NCBI GenBank assembly: GCA_016709995.1
Contig: JADJLQ010000001.1
Coordinates: forward strand, 2,328,001-2,392,000
Origin: Saprospiraceae bacterium
GTDB taxonomy: Bacteria; Bacteroidota; Bacteroidia; Chitinophagales; Saprospiraceae
Length of the DNA: 64,000 nucleotides
Direction of reading: 5' to 3'
The position numbers and the translations under genes are program-made. This document shows positions 17,885 through 27,285 of the stretch, one piece after another. The notes below the pieces were generated by a model. It searched no databases. It saw only the letters and a list, made by a program, of their open reading frames with translations, and was not told the DNA's origin. Positions within the stretch are counted from its first letter, which is position 1, and each line of letters begins with the position of its first letter.

Positions 17885-19219
17885 TTAATTATACTTACTT
17901 TTCAAAAACCATTCGTCGTCGTTTAAAGTAAACCCTAATTTAAGCTGAACATATTTGCTTTTCAAATTATCCTTTAAACCAATGTTTCCCATTTCGACGG
18001 CAAAGTTAACAAAAGACACTTTTCTTTGGTATACAAACGGGACACCAGCCCCAAAAGTTACAGAAAAGTCTTTAACTTGTTCGTTCTGGAAAGACCTTGG
18101 ATCATTGCCAAATCTAAATCCAACTCTATAGGTCACTCGTTTTAAAAAATTGTCCAGGGACTCAATGTCCGGGCAATAGGCCGCCCCAAAAGAAATATGG
18201 GACGCATTTTGCAAAATTTCCGGTTTGGCGGAGTTCTTATATTTTGACCAGGAGACAAGACTATATTGTCCCCCGAACTGTAATTTATATTTATCGTTGT
18301 AATAAAAACCCGCATGGATTTCGCCCGGTAAAACACCTGTCCCAGGTTGATCAGTAACATTTCGAACAGTGTCTACTATGCCCGCAGTGGAAGTTACTAT
18401 AAGTTCTCTTCGATAGATCTCATTACTGGTAGTTTTAAAATCTTGAGCTGACTGACCATAAATACCGACAGAAAGGTACCGGGAAGACTCTACTTCTCCT
18501 TCTGCTAACTTTTTAAGATTCACCTTATATTGAATACCGGCATTCCATTTTACACCTCGCATAGAGATTTCGTTGAGAAATATCGTGGTGTATGGTAAGG
18601 GGACAGACAGCAAATCTAACTCACGTTTATAAGTCATTTTACCAAACAAATAGCCTAGCCCTATACCTCCGGAGAACTGTTTATACTCAAAGCCATTAGA
18701 CCATTTGAATTCATAGGTACCTCCATTGCCAATATACTTTCTTTGGTAGGACCCAGTCCCTGCAATACTATCTATCTGGCTGATATCATAACCAACGAAG
18801 CTATAAGGTTTCAGGACAAACATAGTGCCGATGTGCAGATTGCGCCGATTGCGATTAAGCAAATCATTGATGGGATTGTACAAAGGTAGGCCCAGTGCAA
18901 GATAATCGAGTCCCCCTCCAAAAAAACGTGTTCGTTGATCACCTGAGGATAGCGTAGTATATTTGGTACTTACCCCTACTTCAAAGGCAGTGCTGCGCAG
19001 AGCACCTAAAGAAGCCGGATTGTCAGCATTAAGTTGATTGCGATCAGTGAAAGCAGCTGCAATTCCTCCAAGATGACTGACTGCACCAAAATGAGGATCG
19101 GCCAAATCGCCAATACCAAACCTTGAATACGGAGAAAATTCTCTCGGTTTTTCTTGTGCTATAGCTCCACTAAAACAAGCAGAGATCAAAACTATAACGA
19201 TGCTAAGTATTTTGTACAT
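17885..19219 (-). CDS. Predicted outer-membrane beta-barrel protein
   Basis: The 444-residue protein has a signal peptide (about residues 1-21, cleaved after AIA) and many alternating strands. It includes the N-terminal segment SPYSRFGIGDL followed by NADNPASLG, a pattern seen in Bacteroidota FadL/PorV-type barrels that may transport hydrophobic or other small compounds. It ends in charged and aromatic residues (DDEWFLKSKYN). The exact family is not certain. The start overlaps the coaX 3' end by 17 bases, so it follows coaX in one operon and precedes the TPR gene. Confidence 0.8.
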   Translation of the reverse strand: MYKILSIVIVLISACFSGAIAQEKPREFSPYSRFGIGDLADPHFGAVSHLGGIAAAFTDRNQLNADNPASLGALRSTAFEVGVSTKYTTLSSGDQRTRFFGGGLDYLALGLPLYNPINDLLNRNRRNLHIGTMFVLKPYSFVGYDISQIDSIAGTGSYQRKYIGNGGTYEFKWSNGFEYKQFSGGIGLGYLFGKMTYKRELDLLSVPLPYTTIFLNEISMRGVKWNAGIQYKVNLKKLAEGEVESSRYLSVGIYGQSAQDFKTTSNEIYRRELIVTSTAGIVDTVRNVTDQPGTGVLPGEIHAGFYYNDKYKLQFGGQYSLVSWSKYKNSAKPEILQNASHISFGAAYCPDIESLDNFLKRVTYRVGFRFGNDPRSFQNEQVKDFSVTFGAGVPFVYQRKVSFVNFAVEMGNIGLKDNLKSKYVQLKLGFTLNDDEWFLKSKYN

Positions 19220-19943
19220 TTAATATTAAGATCCCATTTAAGCCCAGAGTAACCAGATTTGGGAGCGCAAATATCGTTTTTTTAAGTCGATTTTTATAAA
19301 ATTTGGCTCCGCCACCGCATAAGATGACCTGGATATCCGGATATTTTGATAAATAAAGACCAATGATACCAGCTAATTCGGATTGAATGCCCCATACAGC
19401 TCCTGACTGAAGGGATGCCACTGTATCCTTTGCGGTCAGACCTACATCTAGTCTTGATTCAACCAGGGGCAGTCTAGCCGTAAAAGCATGCATCGCTTTG
19501 AGCCTCATATCAAGTCCTGGCGAAATACTACCACCCAGGTAACAAGATTTTGCATTGACAAAATCATACGTAATACAGGTGCCAATACCGATGATCAGCA
19601 TATCTTGATCGGGATATAAACGTACAGCGCCACAAACTGCGGCCAGCCTGTCTTTGCCCAAAGACTCAGGTGGTCGATACATTATAGTTACCGGGAGCTT
19701 AAGATGTAGCCCCATTTCTTTATAAACAGAATGTTTTCTTAAGTAATCTTTAATGGGTTTCTTAACATTTTTAACCTGGCAAAGTATAGAATGTGAGATG
19801 GGAAATCGGTCGAATAGCCCCTGAAGAGCCACCAGATCCAATGTATCAAGTGTATCCTTATATATTGGGCGTTCCTTTTTGAATATTGCAATTTTGGTAC
19901 GGCTATTACCTACATCTATACACAAAAAGTGACCGACCCTCAT
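19203..19943 (-). CDS. coaX: Type III pantothenate kinase
   Basis: The 246-residue enzyme phosphorylates pantothenate, the first committed step of coenzyme A synthesis. It has the ASKHA-fold phosphate motif CIDVGNSRTKIA at about residues 8-19, GIGTCITYDFVN in the middle, and the pantothenate-binding GGSISPGLDMRLKAMHAFTARLP block. Length is normal. It lies 3 bases after purH and overlaps the outer-membrane protein gene by 17 bases, so the three appear to be one operon led by purH. Confidence 0.93.
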   Translation of the reverse strand: MRVGHFLCIDVGNSRTKIAIFKKERPIYKDTLDTLDLVALQGLFDRFPISHSILCQVKNVKKPIKDYLRKHSVYKEMGLHLKLPVTIMYRPPESLGKDRLAAVCGAVRLYPDQDMLIIGIGTCITYDFVNAKSCYLGGSISPGLDMRLKAMHAFTARLPLVESRLDVGLTAKDTVASLQSGAVWGIQSELAGIIGLYLSKYPDIQVILCGGGAKFYKNRLKKTIFALPNLVTLGLNGILILNVQNT

Positions 19944-19946
19944 GCA

Positions 19947-21482
19947 TCAATGTTTAAAATGCCTGATGCCGGTGAGATACATAGCGACTGAGTGCTGCTC
20001 ACAATAAGTTATACTTTCCTGATCTTTGACGGATCCTCCAGGTTGAGCGATAGATCTGACGCCTTCTTTGTCTGCGATCTCCACGCAGTCCGGAAAAGGG
20101 AAAAATGCTTCGGAGGCCATGCTACTGAGCGGCAGACGAGCTGAAAAATTAAAGTGATGCGCCTTTTTGATGGCCTGCTCCAAAGCATCAACTCTGGAAG
20201 TCTGACCACAACCCATACCAATCAATTGTTTGTGATGAACGATGGCGATGGCATTTGATTTGAGGTGCTTGACGATCCTTGTGGCATATACAAGGTCTTC
20301 TAATTTTTCTTGATTAGAAGTAGCGGTCGTGACACACTTCAAATCCTGCACTTCAATGACATGGTTGTCTTTTTCCTGTCGGATGATACCTTCCAACAGG
20401 TTTTTGAATTGCCATTTTTGTTCTGGCCAATATTGAAGCTTGAGCAGGATTCGATTTTTCTTCCTCTGCAGGATCTGTAGCGCTTCTACTGAAAATGACG
20501 GCGCGATCAACACTTCATAAAACAGCTTGTCGATTTCTAAAGCGGTGGCACTATCTATTTCTATGCTTGATATGATCACGCCACCAAAAGCGGAGACCGG
20601 ATCGCCCGCCAATGCATCCTGCCATGCTTCAAGGATAGTGCTTCTTGATGCCAATCCGCAGACATTTGTATGCTTGAGAATCGCAATAGAATGGCCAAAA
20701 CTTTTCATATCCTTCATCAGCCATACAGCAGCGTCAATATCTACTAAATTATTATAAGACAAGTCTTTTCCCTGGATACGGGTGAGTAATCCCGAGAGAT
20801 GTCCAAAATAGGAAGCACTTTGATGAGGATTTTCACCATAACGCAATTTAAAATCCAATGGGGCGGTCTCCTGAAATTGTTCGATCAAATTATCCTGCTG
20901 ATTAAAATAATTAAATATTTGCGTATCATAATGAGAAGACACCTGGAAGGCCCTGGCAGCAAGATATCTGCGTTCTTCAAGCTCTGTCAAACCTTTATTT
21001 TGCTTTAATAAGTCAGATAAGTAAGCATAGTCTGCCCTAGAAGGCACGATCACTACATCTTTATAATTTTTGGCAGCAGCCCTGATCAGTGAGATCCCTC
21101 CGATATCAATTTTTTCAATGATTTCTTTTTCAACGGAAGTTTGTCTGACCGTTTCTTCAAATGGATACAGATCGACGATGACCAGATCTATCTCGGGAAT
21201 ATCCTGGGCCACTAATTGCGCCAGATGGCCTTCGTCCCTTCGAGCCAATATACCACCAAACACTTTTGGGTGTAAGGTCTTTACTCTTCCATCCAGAATG
21301 GAGGCGAATCCAGTCAATTCTTCGACACTGACTACATCTATGCCAAGACTTTGAATGAACTGATGGGTGCCGCCGGTAGAGTAGATCTTGACATCCAATG
21401 CTTCCATCATGTGCAATATGTCATCCAGGCCATCTTTGTGATATACAGATACTAAGGCAGAGCGAATACGAATAGCAGTCAT
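19947..21482 (-). CDS. purH: Bifunctional AICAR transformylase/IMP cyclohydrolase
   Basis: The 511-residue enzyme performs the last two steps of IMP synthesis. The N-terminal MGS-like cyclohydrolase domain runs to about residue 145 (STGGTHQFIQSLGI, DGRVKTLHPKVFGGIL). The C-terminal transformylase domain contains LRYGENPHQSASYF, KDLSYNNLVDIDAA and KHTNVCGLA. Length and domain order are standard. A minus-strand TAATTTTG at 21510-21517 gives a possible promoter, placing the transcript start about 20 bases upstream of the ATG. It leads the operon with coaX and the outer-membrane protein. Confidence 0.95.
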   Translation of the reverse strand: MTAIRIRSALVSVYHKDGLDDILHMMEALDVKIYSTGGTHQFIQSLGIDVVSVEELTGFASILDGRVKTLHPKVFGGILARRDEGHLAQLVAQDIPEIDLVIVDLYPFEETVRQTSVEKEIIEKIDIGGISLIRAAAKNYKDVVIVPSRADYAYLSDLLKQNKGLTELEERRYLAARAFQVSSHYDTQIFNYFNQQDNLIEQFQETAPLDFKLRYGENPHQSASYFGHLSGLLTRIQGKDLSYNNLVDIDAAVWLMKDMKSFGHSIAILKHTNVCGLASRSTILEAWQDALAGDPVSAFGGVIISSIEIDSATALEIDKLFYEVLIAPSFSVEALQILQRKKNRILLKLQYWPEQKWQFKNLLEGIIRQEKDNHVIEVQDLKCVTTATSNQEKLEDLVYATRIVKHLKSNAIAIVHHKQLIGMGCGQTSRVDALEQAIKKAHHFNFSARLPLSSMASEAFFPFPDCVEIADKEGVRSIAQPGGSVKDQESITYCEQHSVAMYLTGIRHFKH

Positions 21483-21509
21483 TTATATATTTAAGTGAGT
21501 TTGCAAATG

Positions 21510-21517
21510 CAAAATTA
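21510..21517 (-). promoter_or_regulatory. Bacteroidota -7 element for purH
   Basis: The minus strand reads TAATTTTG, an exact TAnnTTTG match 28 bases before the purH ATG. No TTG at the preferred upstream spacing is seen, so the promoter is tentative. Confidence 0.35.
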
Positions 21518-21570
21518 GAAAATAATACGGGGAGGAGGCTGAGGAAAGCGTGTACATTGATTTAAGGACC

Positions 21571-22158
21571 TTATCGTTGAAAATTAAGGATATTGCCCAT
21601 ATGATAGCAGGTACGACAGCGGGGCTCATATTTGTCTTTTTCACCTAAAACCACCGTATCCGTTTCATCAGTAAGTCTATAAGAATGTGTCGCAAGATTG
21701 CCACAATGTGGACAGATGGCATGTACTTTGGTAATGTATTCAGCTATAGCAAGCAGATTGGGTATCGGACCAAAAGGCCTTCCGAGATAGTCCATATCTA
21801 ACCCTGCTATGATCACCCGGATACCCCTTAATGCAATCTGCTGGCAGACTTCAGGAAGGTCCATATCAAAAAACTGGGCTTCGTCTATTCCGACTACTTC
21901 GATACCACTTACTTGTCTGCTGATGTCTTTGGAAGATCTGATGGGGACTGACTCAATGGTATTAAAATCATGAGAAACTACATTTTTCTCATCATACCGT
22001 ATATCACTCAAAGGTTTAAAAATGACCACTTTTTGATTAGCAATCTTTGCTCTTCGCATTCTTCGAATCAATTCTTCGGTCTTACCTGAAAACATAGATC
22101 CACAGATGACTTCAATCCATCCGCTGCGCTGACCTTTAAAGTTTGGCTCTAAAAACAT
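21571..22158 (-). CDS. tdk: Thymidine kinase
   Basis: This 195-residue type II thymidine kinase of the nucleotide-salvage pathway has the P-loop GSMFSGKT (about residues 20-27), a catalytic region GIDEAQFFD, a substrate lasso region, and a zinc ribbon with CPHCG and CRTCYH. The start is the ATG at 22158. A longer reading from a TTG at 22167 would cross the exact -7 element at 22165-22172. The gene follows 88 bases upstream of purH but has its own promoter. Confidence 0.94.
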   Translation of the reverse strand: MFLEPNFKGQRSGWIEVICGSMFSGKTEELIRRMRRAKIANQKVVIFKPLSDIRYDEKNVVSHDFNTIESVPIRSSKDISRQVSGIEVVGIDEAQFFDMDLPEVCQQIALRGIRVIIAGLDMDYLGRPFGPIPNLLAIAEYITKVHAICPHCGNLATHSYRLTDETDTVVLGEKDKYEPRCRTCYHMGNILNFQR

Positions 22159-22164
22159 TTTGAA

Positions 22165-22172
22165 CAAAGTTA
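22165..22172 (-). promoter_or_regulatory. Bacteroidota -7 element directly before tdk
   Basis: The minus strand reads TAACTTTG, an exact TAnnTTTG match. With a transcript start about 6-7 bases downstream, transcription would begin at or next to the tdk ATG (22158), which suggests a leaderless mRNA. No clear -33 TTG lies at 18-20 bases. Confidence 0.4.
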
Positions 22173-22294
22173 ATTAGCGGAATCCAAACTGCATGGATAT
22201 CTCGATATTAACATACAATTGAACGATTTAGAAAACACAAATCAGGTCATTTTATATCAAAACCAGATTAAAGCAACCAATAGATGAAGGATAT

Positions 22295-22323
22295 TTGCAT
22301 TGGTTCGATTTTGTGTAAATTTG
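22295..22323 (+). promoter_or_regulatory. Bacteroidota-type promoter for the 22351 gene
   Basis: TTG at 22295-22297 is followed after 18 bases by TAAATTTG at 22316-22323, an exact -7 box. Transcription would start near 22329. This excludes the upstream TTG codon at 22300 as a start and fixes the ATG at 22351. Confidence 0.65.
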
Positions 22324-22350
22324 CGCGTTCTGGATTTAAATGAATATAAT

Positions 22351-23112
22351 ATGGATTTGATCAAAGCCAAGACTATATTGAGCAGGCTGCAGTCCATGCA
22401 TCAATCACTGGAGACCAACAGTCAATTAAGTGCATTGGAGCGGGATCTAATTTTAAATTATTTACGAGAATTATATGAAATCTACCTGGAAACGGAAGTA
22501 CATGCCCTCCCTGTCTTAAAAGCTACTCCAGTAGCCGCTTCAGCTAAAACAGAAGAAAAAGACCCTGTCCAGAAAACGTTAGAATTTAAATTTGATACCG
22601 AAGATTCGTTAAAAACAAACGAAGAAATTGCACCTACTCTATCATCGCCAATAGTCGAACCCTTGCAGGTAGAAGAAGAAATCAAAGTTGTTTTGCCTTC
22701 AAACCCAACCCCATTCGTTGCACCTGTGCCCGTAGTATTATCAGAACCTAAGAGGGCTCCCATCTCAGATAACCCTCTTGTTAACAAGCTTGCTTCTATA
22801 CCGGCTTCTATTATCGAACTTTTTGAAATAAAAAAAGGGTCTGAATTGTCTGATAAATTGAATGAGCTTCCACTCAGAGACATCAATAGAGGTATCGGCA
22901 TCAACGACCGACTGGAGATGGTCAATACTTTGTTTGGTGGTCAAAAACAATTATTCGAGCAAATCATTACAGATCTTAATACATTTAAAAATTTTGAAGA
23001 GGCCAGGGATCTGCTTGGTGCGGGTCCTGCAGTTCATTACAAATGGGATCATGTAGAGATCAGGGATAAAGCCGTAGACTTTATCAAACTTATCAGAAGA
23101 AGATATTTATAA
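22351..23112 (+). CDS. Uncharacterised protein cotranscribed with pfkA
   Basis: The protein has about 253 residues with no signal peptide, so it is likely cytoplasmic. It has two parts. A helical N-terminus (MDLIKAKTILSRLQSMHQSLE, about 1-45) and a conserved-looking C-terminal helical domain (ELPLRDINRGIGINDRLEMVNTLFGGQ, about 190-253) are joined by an acidic, Pro/Val-rich linker. The C-terminal pattern looks like a protein-interaction domain but I cannot name it. It lies 8 bases before pfkA, so the two are almost certainly in one transcript. The function is unknown. Confidence 0.8.
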   Translation: MDLIKAKTILSRLQSMHQSLETNSQLSALERDLILNYLRELYEIYLETEVHALPVLKATPVAASAKTEEKDPVQKTLEFKFDTEDSLKTNEEIAPTLSSPIVEPLQVEEEIKVVLPSNPTPFVAPVPVVLSEPKRAPISDNPLVNKLASIPASIIELFEIKKGSELSDKLNELPLRDINRGIGINDRLEMVNTLFGGQKQLFEQIITDLNTFKNFEEARDLLGAGPAVHYKWDHVEIRDKAVDFIKLIRRRYL

Positions 23113-23120
23113 AAAATCAA

Positions 23121-24089
23121 ATGAAGAGAATAGGAGTTTTTACATCCGGAGGGGATGCCCCAGGGATGAATGCATGTATAAGAGCAGTCGTCAGAACAGC
23201 CTTGTATTATAAAATGGAAGTTTTTGGCATCCATCGCGGCTATTCTGGCATGATCAGAGGAGACATCGTACCCATGGTTTCCCACGATGTAAGCAGTATC
23301 CTTCAGCTAGGGGGCACCATATTACAAAGTGCCCGCAGTGAAAAATTCAGGACTCCGGCAGGTCGCAAAAGAGCTTTTAACCAATTGAAAAAATTTGGAA
23401 TTGAAGGACTGGTGGCTATAGGAGGGGATGGCACCTTCAGTGGAGCCTCCGTATTTGCTGCAGAATTCCCTATTTCAATCGTCGGGGTGCCGGGTACGAT
23501 AGACAATGATTTGTATGGATCGGACTTTACACTTGGATTTGATACTGCTGTCAATACCGCTATGACCTGCATTGATAATATCAAGGATACCGCAAACTCA
23601 CACAATAGATTATTTTTTGTAGAAGTGATGGGCAGAGATGCCGGATTTATAGCTTTGAGAAGCGGTATTGCCTCAGGAGCAGAGGCAGTACTCATCCCAG
23701 AGAAAAAAACCAATGTGGACGAACTCATCAAATTGCTGGCAAAAAATTATAAGCGTAAAAAATCATCCAGTATCGTTGTAGTAGCAGAAGGTGAAGAAAC
23801 CGGAGGTGCTTTTGAAATCGCAGACATGGTCAAGAAAAAACTCAGTCACCTGGACATGCGGGTCACTGTATTGGGCCATTTGCAGCGGGGTGGCAGACCA
23901 ACAGCTTTTGATAGGGTGCTTGGATCCCGGCTTGGCATGGAAGCTGTGAAAGCTTTAAAAGAAGGGAAAAAAGGAGTGATGGTCGGACAGATCCATACCG
24001 GTATTGAATACACTCCATTTGAAAATGCATGTAAGCACAATCTGGAGATAAATCCGGTCATGGTAGATATGGTTAAAATTTTATCCTAA
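23121..24089 (+). CDS. pfkA: ATP-dependent 6-phosphofructokinase
   Basis: The 322-residue enzyme phosphorylates fructose 6-phosphate in glycolysis. Visible motifs are TSGGDAPGMN (about residues 8-17), the ATP-binding GGDGTFSG near residue 100, the catalytic PGTIDND near residue 124, and GHLQRGGRPTAFDRV toward the C-terminus. Gly in the GGDGT motif and the 320-residue length fit the ATP-dependent bacterial form rather than the PPi form. It is 8 bases downstream of the unknown gene and transcribed from the promoter at 22295-22323. Confidence 0.95.
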   Translation: MKRIGVFTSGGDAPGMNACIRAVVRTALYYKMEVFGIHRGYSGMIRGDIVPMVSHDVSSILQLGGTILQSARSEKFRTPAGRKRAFNQLKKFGIEGLVAIGGDGTFSGASVFAAEFPISIVGVPGTIDNDLYGSDFTLGFDTAVNTAMTCIDNIKDTANSHNRLFFVEVMGRDAGFIALRSGIASGAEAVLIPEKKTNVDELIKLLAKNYKRKKSSSIVVVAEGEETGGAFEIADMVKKKLSHLDMRVTVLGHLQRGGRPTAFDRVLGSRLGMEAVKALKEGKKGVMVGQIHTGIEYTPFENACKHNLEINPVMVDMVKILS

Positions 24090-24168
24090 ACACTATATTC
24101 AATCCAATTTTCCTCAAATTAGTCGAATAGTATCGTCAGGTTGTACTTATTTATCATTATTTTGACAT

Positions 24169-24852
24169 ATGAAATCAAGCAGAATAGTATTTAGTATTCG
24201 CAATACACTATTTGTCTTAGGTGCCATGTGGATCGGATTTTTGATTCAAGCCTTACCATTTTTTAATACTACAAATTGGGGGATCATCCCACGCTATACT
24301 GAAAGTCTAAAGGGCATATTGACTGCGCCGCTCATGCACGGAGGATGGTCACATATATTATCTAACAGTGCTCCAATGGCAGTCCTATGCTTGATGTTAT
24401 TTTATTTTTATCGCAAAATTGCCTGGATAAGTTTTTCGTTGATTTATTTTTTATGCGGCTTGTCTGTCTGGTTATTTGCAAGATCTTCTGCCGTCCATAT
24501 TGGTGCCAGTGGCGTGGTGTACGGACTGGTTGCATTTATATTTTGGAATGGTATATTCCGTAAAGACCTTAAGTCCATTATTTTATTACTCATAGTCACT
24601 ATTTTGTACAGCGGGATGTTATATGGAATAGTGCCTTCGCAACCAGGTATCTCCTGGGAAAGTCACCTGTTTGGCGGTATCATGGGTATACTCGTAGCCT
24701 TTATGATGAGACGATTTGAAATCAGAGAAGATGATGACATCGAATTGCAGACGCCAAAGCCACTGTCGGAAGCTGATAAAGAGTACTATTTCGAAAAAGA
24801 TATTTTTGACCAAAAGCTCAAGGAAAGAGAGCCTCAGAACCGCAGACTTTGA
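24169..24852 (+). CDS. Rhomboid-family intramembrane serine protease
   Basis: The 227-residue protein has about six membrane helices. The catalytic pair is Ser114 in GASG and His166 in WESHLFGG, and the early HGGWSHILSN motif is also present. It is an intramembrane protease whose substrate is unknown. The C-terminus (about 185-227) is a charged cytoplasmic tail. A TTATTTTG, one mismatch from the -7 box, ends 5 bases before the ATG, so a short leader is possible. It converges with murQ with a 4-base gap. Confidence 0.9.
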   Translation: MKSSRIVFSIRNTLFVLGAMWIGFLIQALPFFNTTNWGIIPRYTESLKGILTAPLMHGGWSHILSNSAPMAVLCLMLFYFYRKIAWISFSLIYFLCGLSVWLFARSSAVHIGASGVVYGLVAFIFWNGIFRKDLKSIILLLIVTILYSGMLYGIVPSQPGISWESHLFGGIMGILVAFMMRRFEIREDDDIELQTPKPLSEADKEYYFEKDIFDQKLKEREPQNRRL

Positions 24853-24856
24853 TCAC

Positions 24857-25672
24857 TTATGAATTAGAATCATAAGAGTCAATCGCCTGGCGTATACTGC
24901 CATGTTTTAGAAGCAAGGCTTTTGCCTCTTCGTATGGAACACCAAGTTTTTCGACAATCATGCGTGCAGCCCGATCTTTGAGTTTGTCATTACTCATCTG
25001 CATATCCACCATTTTATTGCCCCGTACCCGACCCAGCTTGATCATTACAGAGGTACTGATCATATTTAATATTAATTTTTGGGCAGTACCTGACTTCATG
25101 CGGGAGCTGCCTGTCACAAACTCCGGTCCCACCACAGTCACTATAGGAAAATCCGCCTGGGATGTGATGGGAGATCCTGGGTTGCTCGTAATACAACCGG
25201 TGGTGATGCCGTGTGATTTGCAATCCTGGAGTCCATGTACCACATAGGGAGTAGTGCCTGATGACGCAATACCTATTACGACATCGTGAGCAGACACCTG
25301 GAAAGTCAATAAATCTTTCCAGGCCTGGCCAGGGTCATCCTCGGCATGCTCTATGGACCTTCTCAAAGCCTGATCGCCACCTGCCATGATACCTATAACC
25401 AGATCAGGAGAAACTCCGTAGGTAGGGGGACATTCTGATGCATCCAGTACGCCTAGTCTACCACTTGTACCTGCTCCAAAATAAAACAACCTACCACCTG
25501 CCTTCATTTTAGTGGCAATCACATCGACTAATTTTTCGATTTGGGGAATAGATTGTTCTACCGCAAGGGCTACTTTTTGATCTTCTTGATTTATACTTTT
25601 TAAGATTGTATTTGTATCCATCTGTTCAAGATGATCATACAAAGAGGATTGTTCTGTGATGCGCTCAAACAT
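24857..25672 (-). CDS. murQ: N-acetylmuramic acid 6-phosphate etherase
   Basis: This 271-residue sugar-isomerase-fold enzyme cleaves the lactyl ether of MurNAc 6-phosphate to give GlcNAc 6-phosphate. It has the family block GAGTSGRLGVLDASECPPTYG and EDDPGQAW near the active site, and SGTTPYVVHGL and VTGSSRMKSGTAQKLILNM later. It is cell-wall amino-sugar recycling machinery. It lies 6 bases downstream of a sodium:solute symporter on the same strand, so the two are cotranscribed. No MurNAc kinase or PTS gene is in the window. Confidence 0.94.
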   Translation of the reverse strand: MFERITEQSSLYDHLEQMDTNTILKSINQEDQKVALAVEQSIPQIEKLVDVIATKMKAGGRLFYFGAGTSGRLGVLDASECPPTYGVSPDLVIGIMAGGDQALRRSIEHAEDDPGQAWKDLLTFQVSAHDVVIGIASSGTTPYVVHGLQDCKSHGITTGCITSNPGSPITSQADFPIVTVVGPEFVTGSSRMKSGTAQKLILNMISTSVMIKLGRVRGNKMVDMQMSNDKLKDRAARMIVEKLGVPYEEAKALLLKHGSIRQAIDSYDSNS

Positions 25673-25678
25673 GGTAGA

Positions 25679-27217
25679 TTATTTTTGTTTAAATCCTAAT
25701 AATTGGCTAGAAATAGTTGATTTATAAGAAATGGCCATGAGTCCAAAAAATGTCAATAAGCCATTAAGTAACAACAATTCAAAACTAAATTTATATCCCC
25801 AAAACAACTCTGTAGAGTATTTGTTGAGGATAAAGGTAATGACTGGTGACAGAATACAAATGATCGGTACCAGCCGGTCTTTGACCTGTCTTTTGACAAA
25901 AAAACCGAAGGCAAACAAGCCCAGCAATGGACCATAAGTATACCCGGCCAGAGTAAGTACAGTGTCTATAACGCTTCGATCGTTCAAATACCAGAGTATC
26001 CATACCATGAAAAATAATAACATGCTAAACCCAAAATGCACCCAGGTACGTGTTTTGATGATCTTTTCCTGGGGTACTTTATTCCTTTCAAAACCTAAAA
26101 AATCCACACAAAATGCAGTAGTCAATGCAGCTAGAGCAGAATCTGCACTGGCATAATTGGCTGCTACTAAACCCAATATAAAAAAGACGCCAATCAAGCC
26201 TCCAAAATGGTTGATAGCCAAGGTGGGAAATAAAAGATCAGGCTGGGGTTTCATGATACCTGCCACTTCAATGGCCGGCACCGCAATGCCTTTATTGGCG
26301 GCATACAAATACAATAAAGCTCCTAACATCAAAAATAATGCATTGGCCAGTACCAGGGTGCCGGTAAACCAAAACATGTTTTTCTGTGCATCTTTAATAT
26401 TTCGGCAAGCAAGGTTTTTCTGCATCAAATCCTGGTCCAGGCCAGTCATGACTATCGTAATAAACATACCACCCAGAAACTGCTTGATAAAATGTTTGTT
26501 GTCTGACCAGCCACTGTCGAAAAAGAAAGTCTTTGAATATTTTGAAGCTTTGACCTGACTAAACAATTCGGATGCTCCCCATCCCATCTGCTTGCTAATC
26601 AAATAAATAGAGATCACTAATGAAGAAAGCAGGAAAAAGGTCTGAAACGTATCCGTATAGACGATGGTCTTGATACCACCTTTGAAAGTGTATACCCAGA
26701 TTAAAAATATGGTAATCAAGGTAGCCAGCCAAAAAGGCATACCCATCGGACCGAACACAAATTGATACAATACTAAAGCCACCAGGTATAATCTACAGGC
26801 TGATCCAATCGACCTGGACAATAAGAAAAATGCAGACCCTGTTTTATAGGTATTCCAACCAAATCTTTTCTCCAGATACCCATAGATAGAAGTCAGATTG
26901 AGCCTGTAATACATCGGCATCAATACCAGACCTATGACCAGGTAGCCAAATATATACCCAATCACTACCTGGAAATAAGAAAACTGATTGGCCTCTACAA
27001 AGCCAGGCACAGAGATGAAAGTAACCCCACTGATGGAGGTGCCGATCATGCCGATCGCTATCAGATACCAGGGAGCATTTCTTCCAGCCAGAAAGAAGCT
27101 TTCATTGGTATTCTCACCACGGGTAGTCCAATAGGATATCCCTACTAACATGAGAAAATAAACAATAATTAAAACCAGAATCCATTGTGGGGAGATAGCC
27201 TGACCGATTTCTACCAT
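25679..27217 (-). CDS. Sodium:solute symporter, likely sugar or amino-sugar uptake
   Basis: This 512-residue SSS-family membrane protein has about 13 membrane helices. Family signs include the GISYWTTRGENTNESFFLAGRN start, a GTSISGVTFISVPG helix and the GLVAANYASADSALAALTTAF region near the sodium site. It is the gene just upstream of murQ (6-base spacing), which suggests MurNAc or a related cell-wall sugar as the substrate. That is inference from position only. It is transcribed on the minus strand and ends just before murQ. Confidence 0.88.
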   Translation of the reverse strand: MVEIGQAISPQWILVLIIVYFLMLVGISYWTTRGENTNESFFLAGRNAPWYLIAIGMIGTSISGVTFISVPGFVEANQFSYFQVVIGYIFGYLVIGLVLMPMYYRLNLTSIYGYLEKRFGWNTYKTGSAFFLLSRSIGSACRLYLVALVLYQFVFGPMGMPFWLATLITIFLIWVYTFKGGIKTIVYTDTFQTFFLLSSLVISIYLISKQMGWGASELFSQVKASKYSKTFFFDSGWSDNKHFIKQFLGGMFITIVMTGLDQDLMQKNLACRNIKDAQKNMFWFTGTLVLANALFLMLGALLYLYAANKGIAVPAIEVAGIMKPQPDLLFPTLAINHFGGLIGVFFILGLVAANYASADSALAALTTAFCVDFLGFERNKVPQEKIIKTRTWVHFGFSMLLFFMVWILWYLNDRSVIDTVLTLAGYTYGPLLGLFAFGFFVKRQVKDRLVPIICILSPVITFILNKYSTELFWGYKFSFELLLLNGLLTFFGLMAISYKSTISSQLLGFKQK

Positions 27218-27285
27218 TATGACAGTTGATTTCTAAAAAAATGCTAAGGTAATATCATTTACTTTGGCAGCTCCTACCAAGCAAA

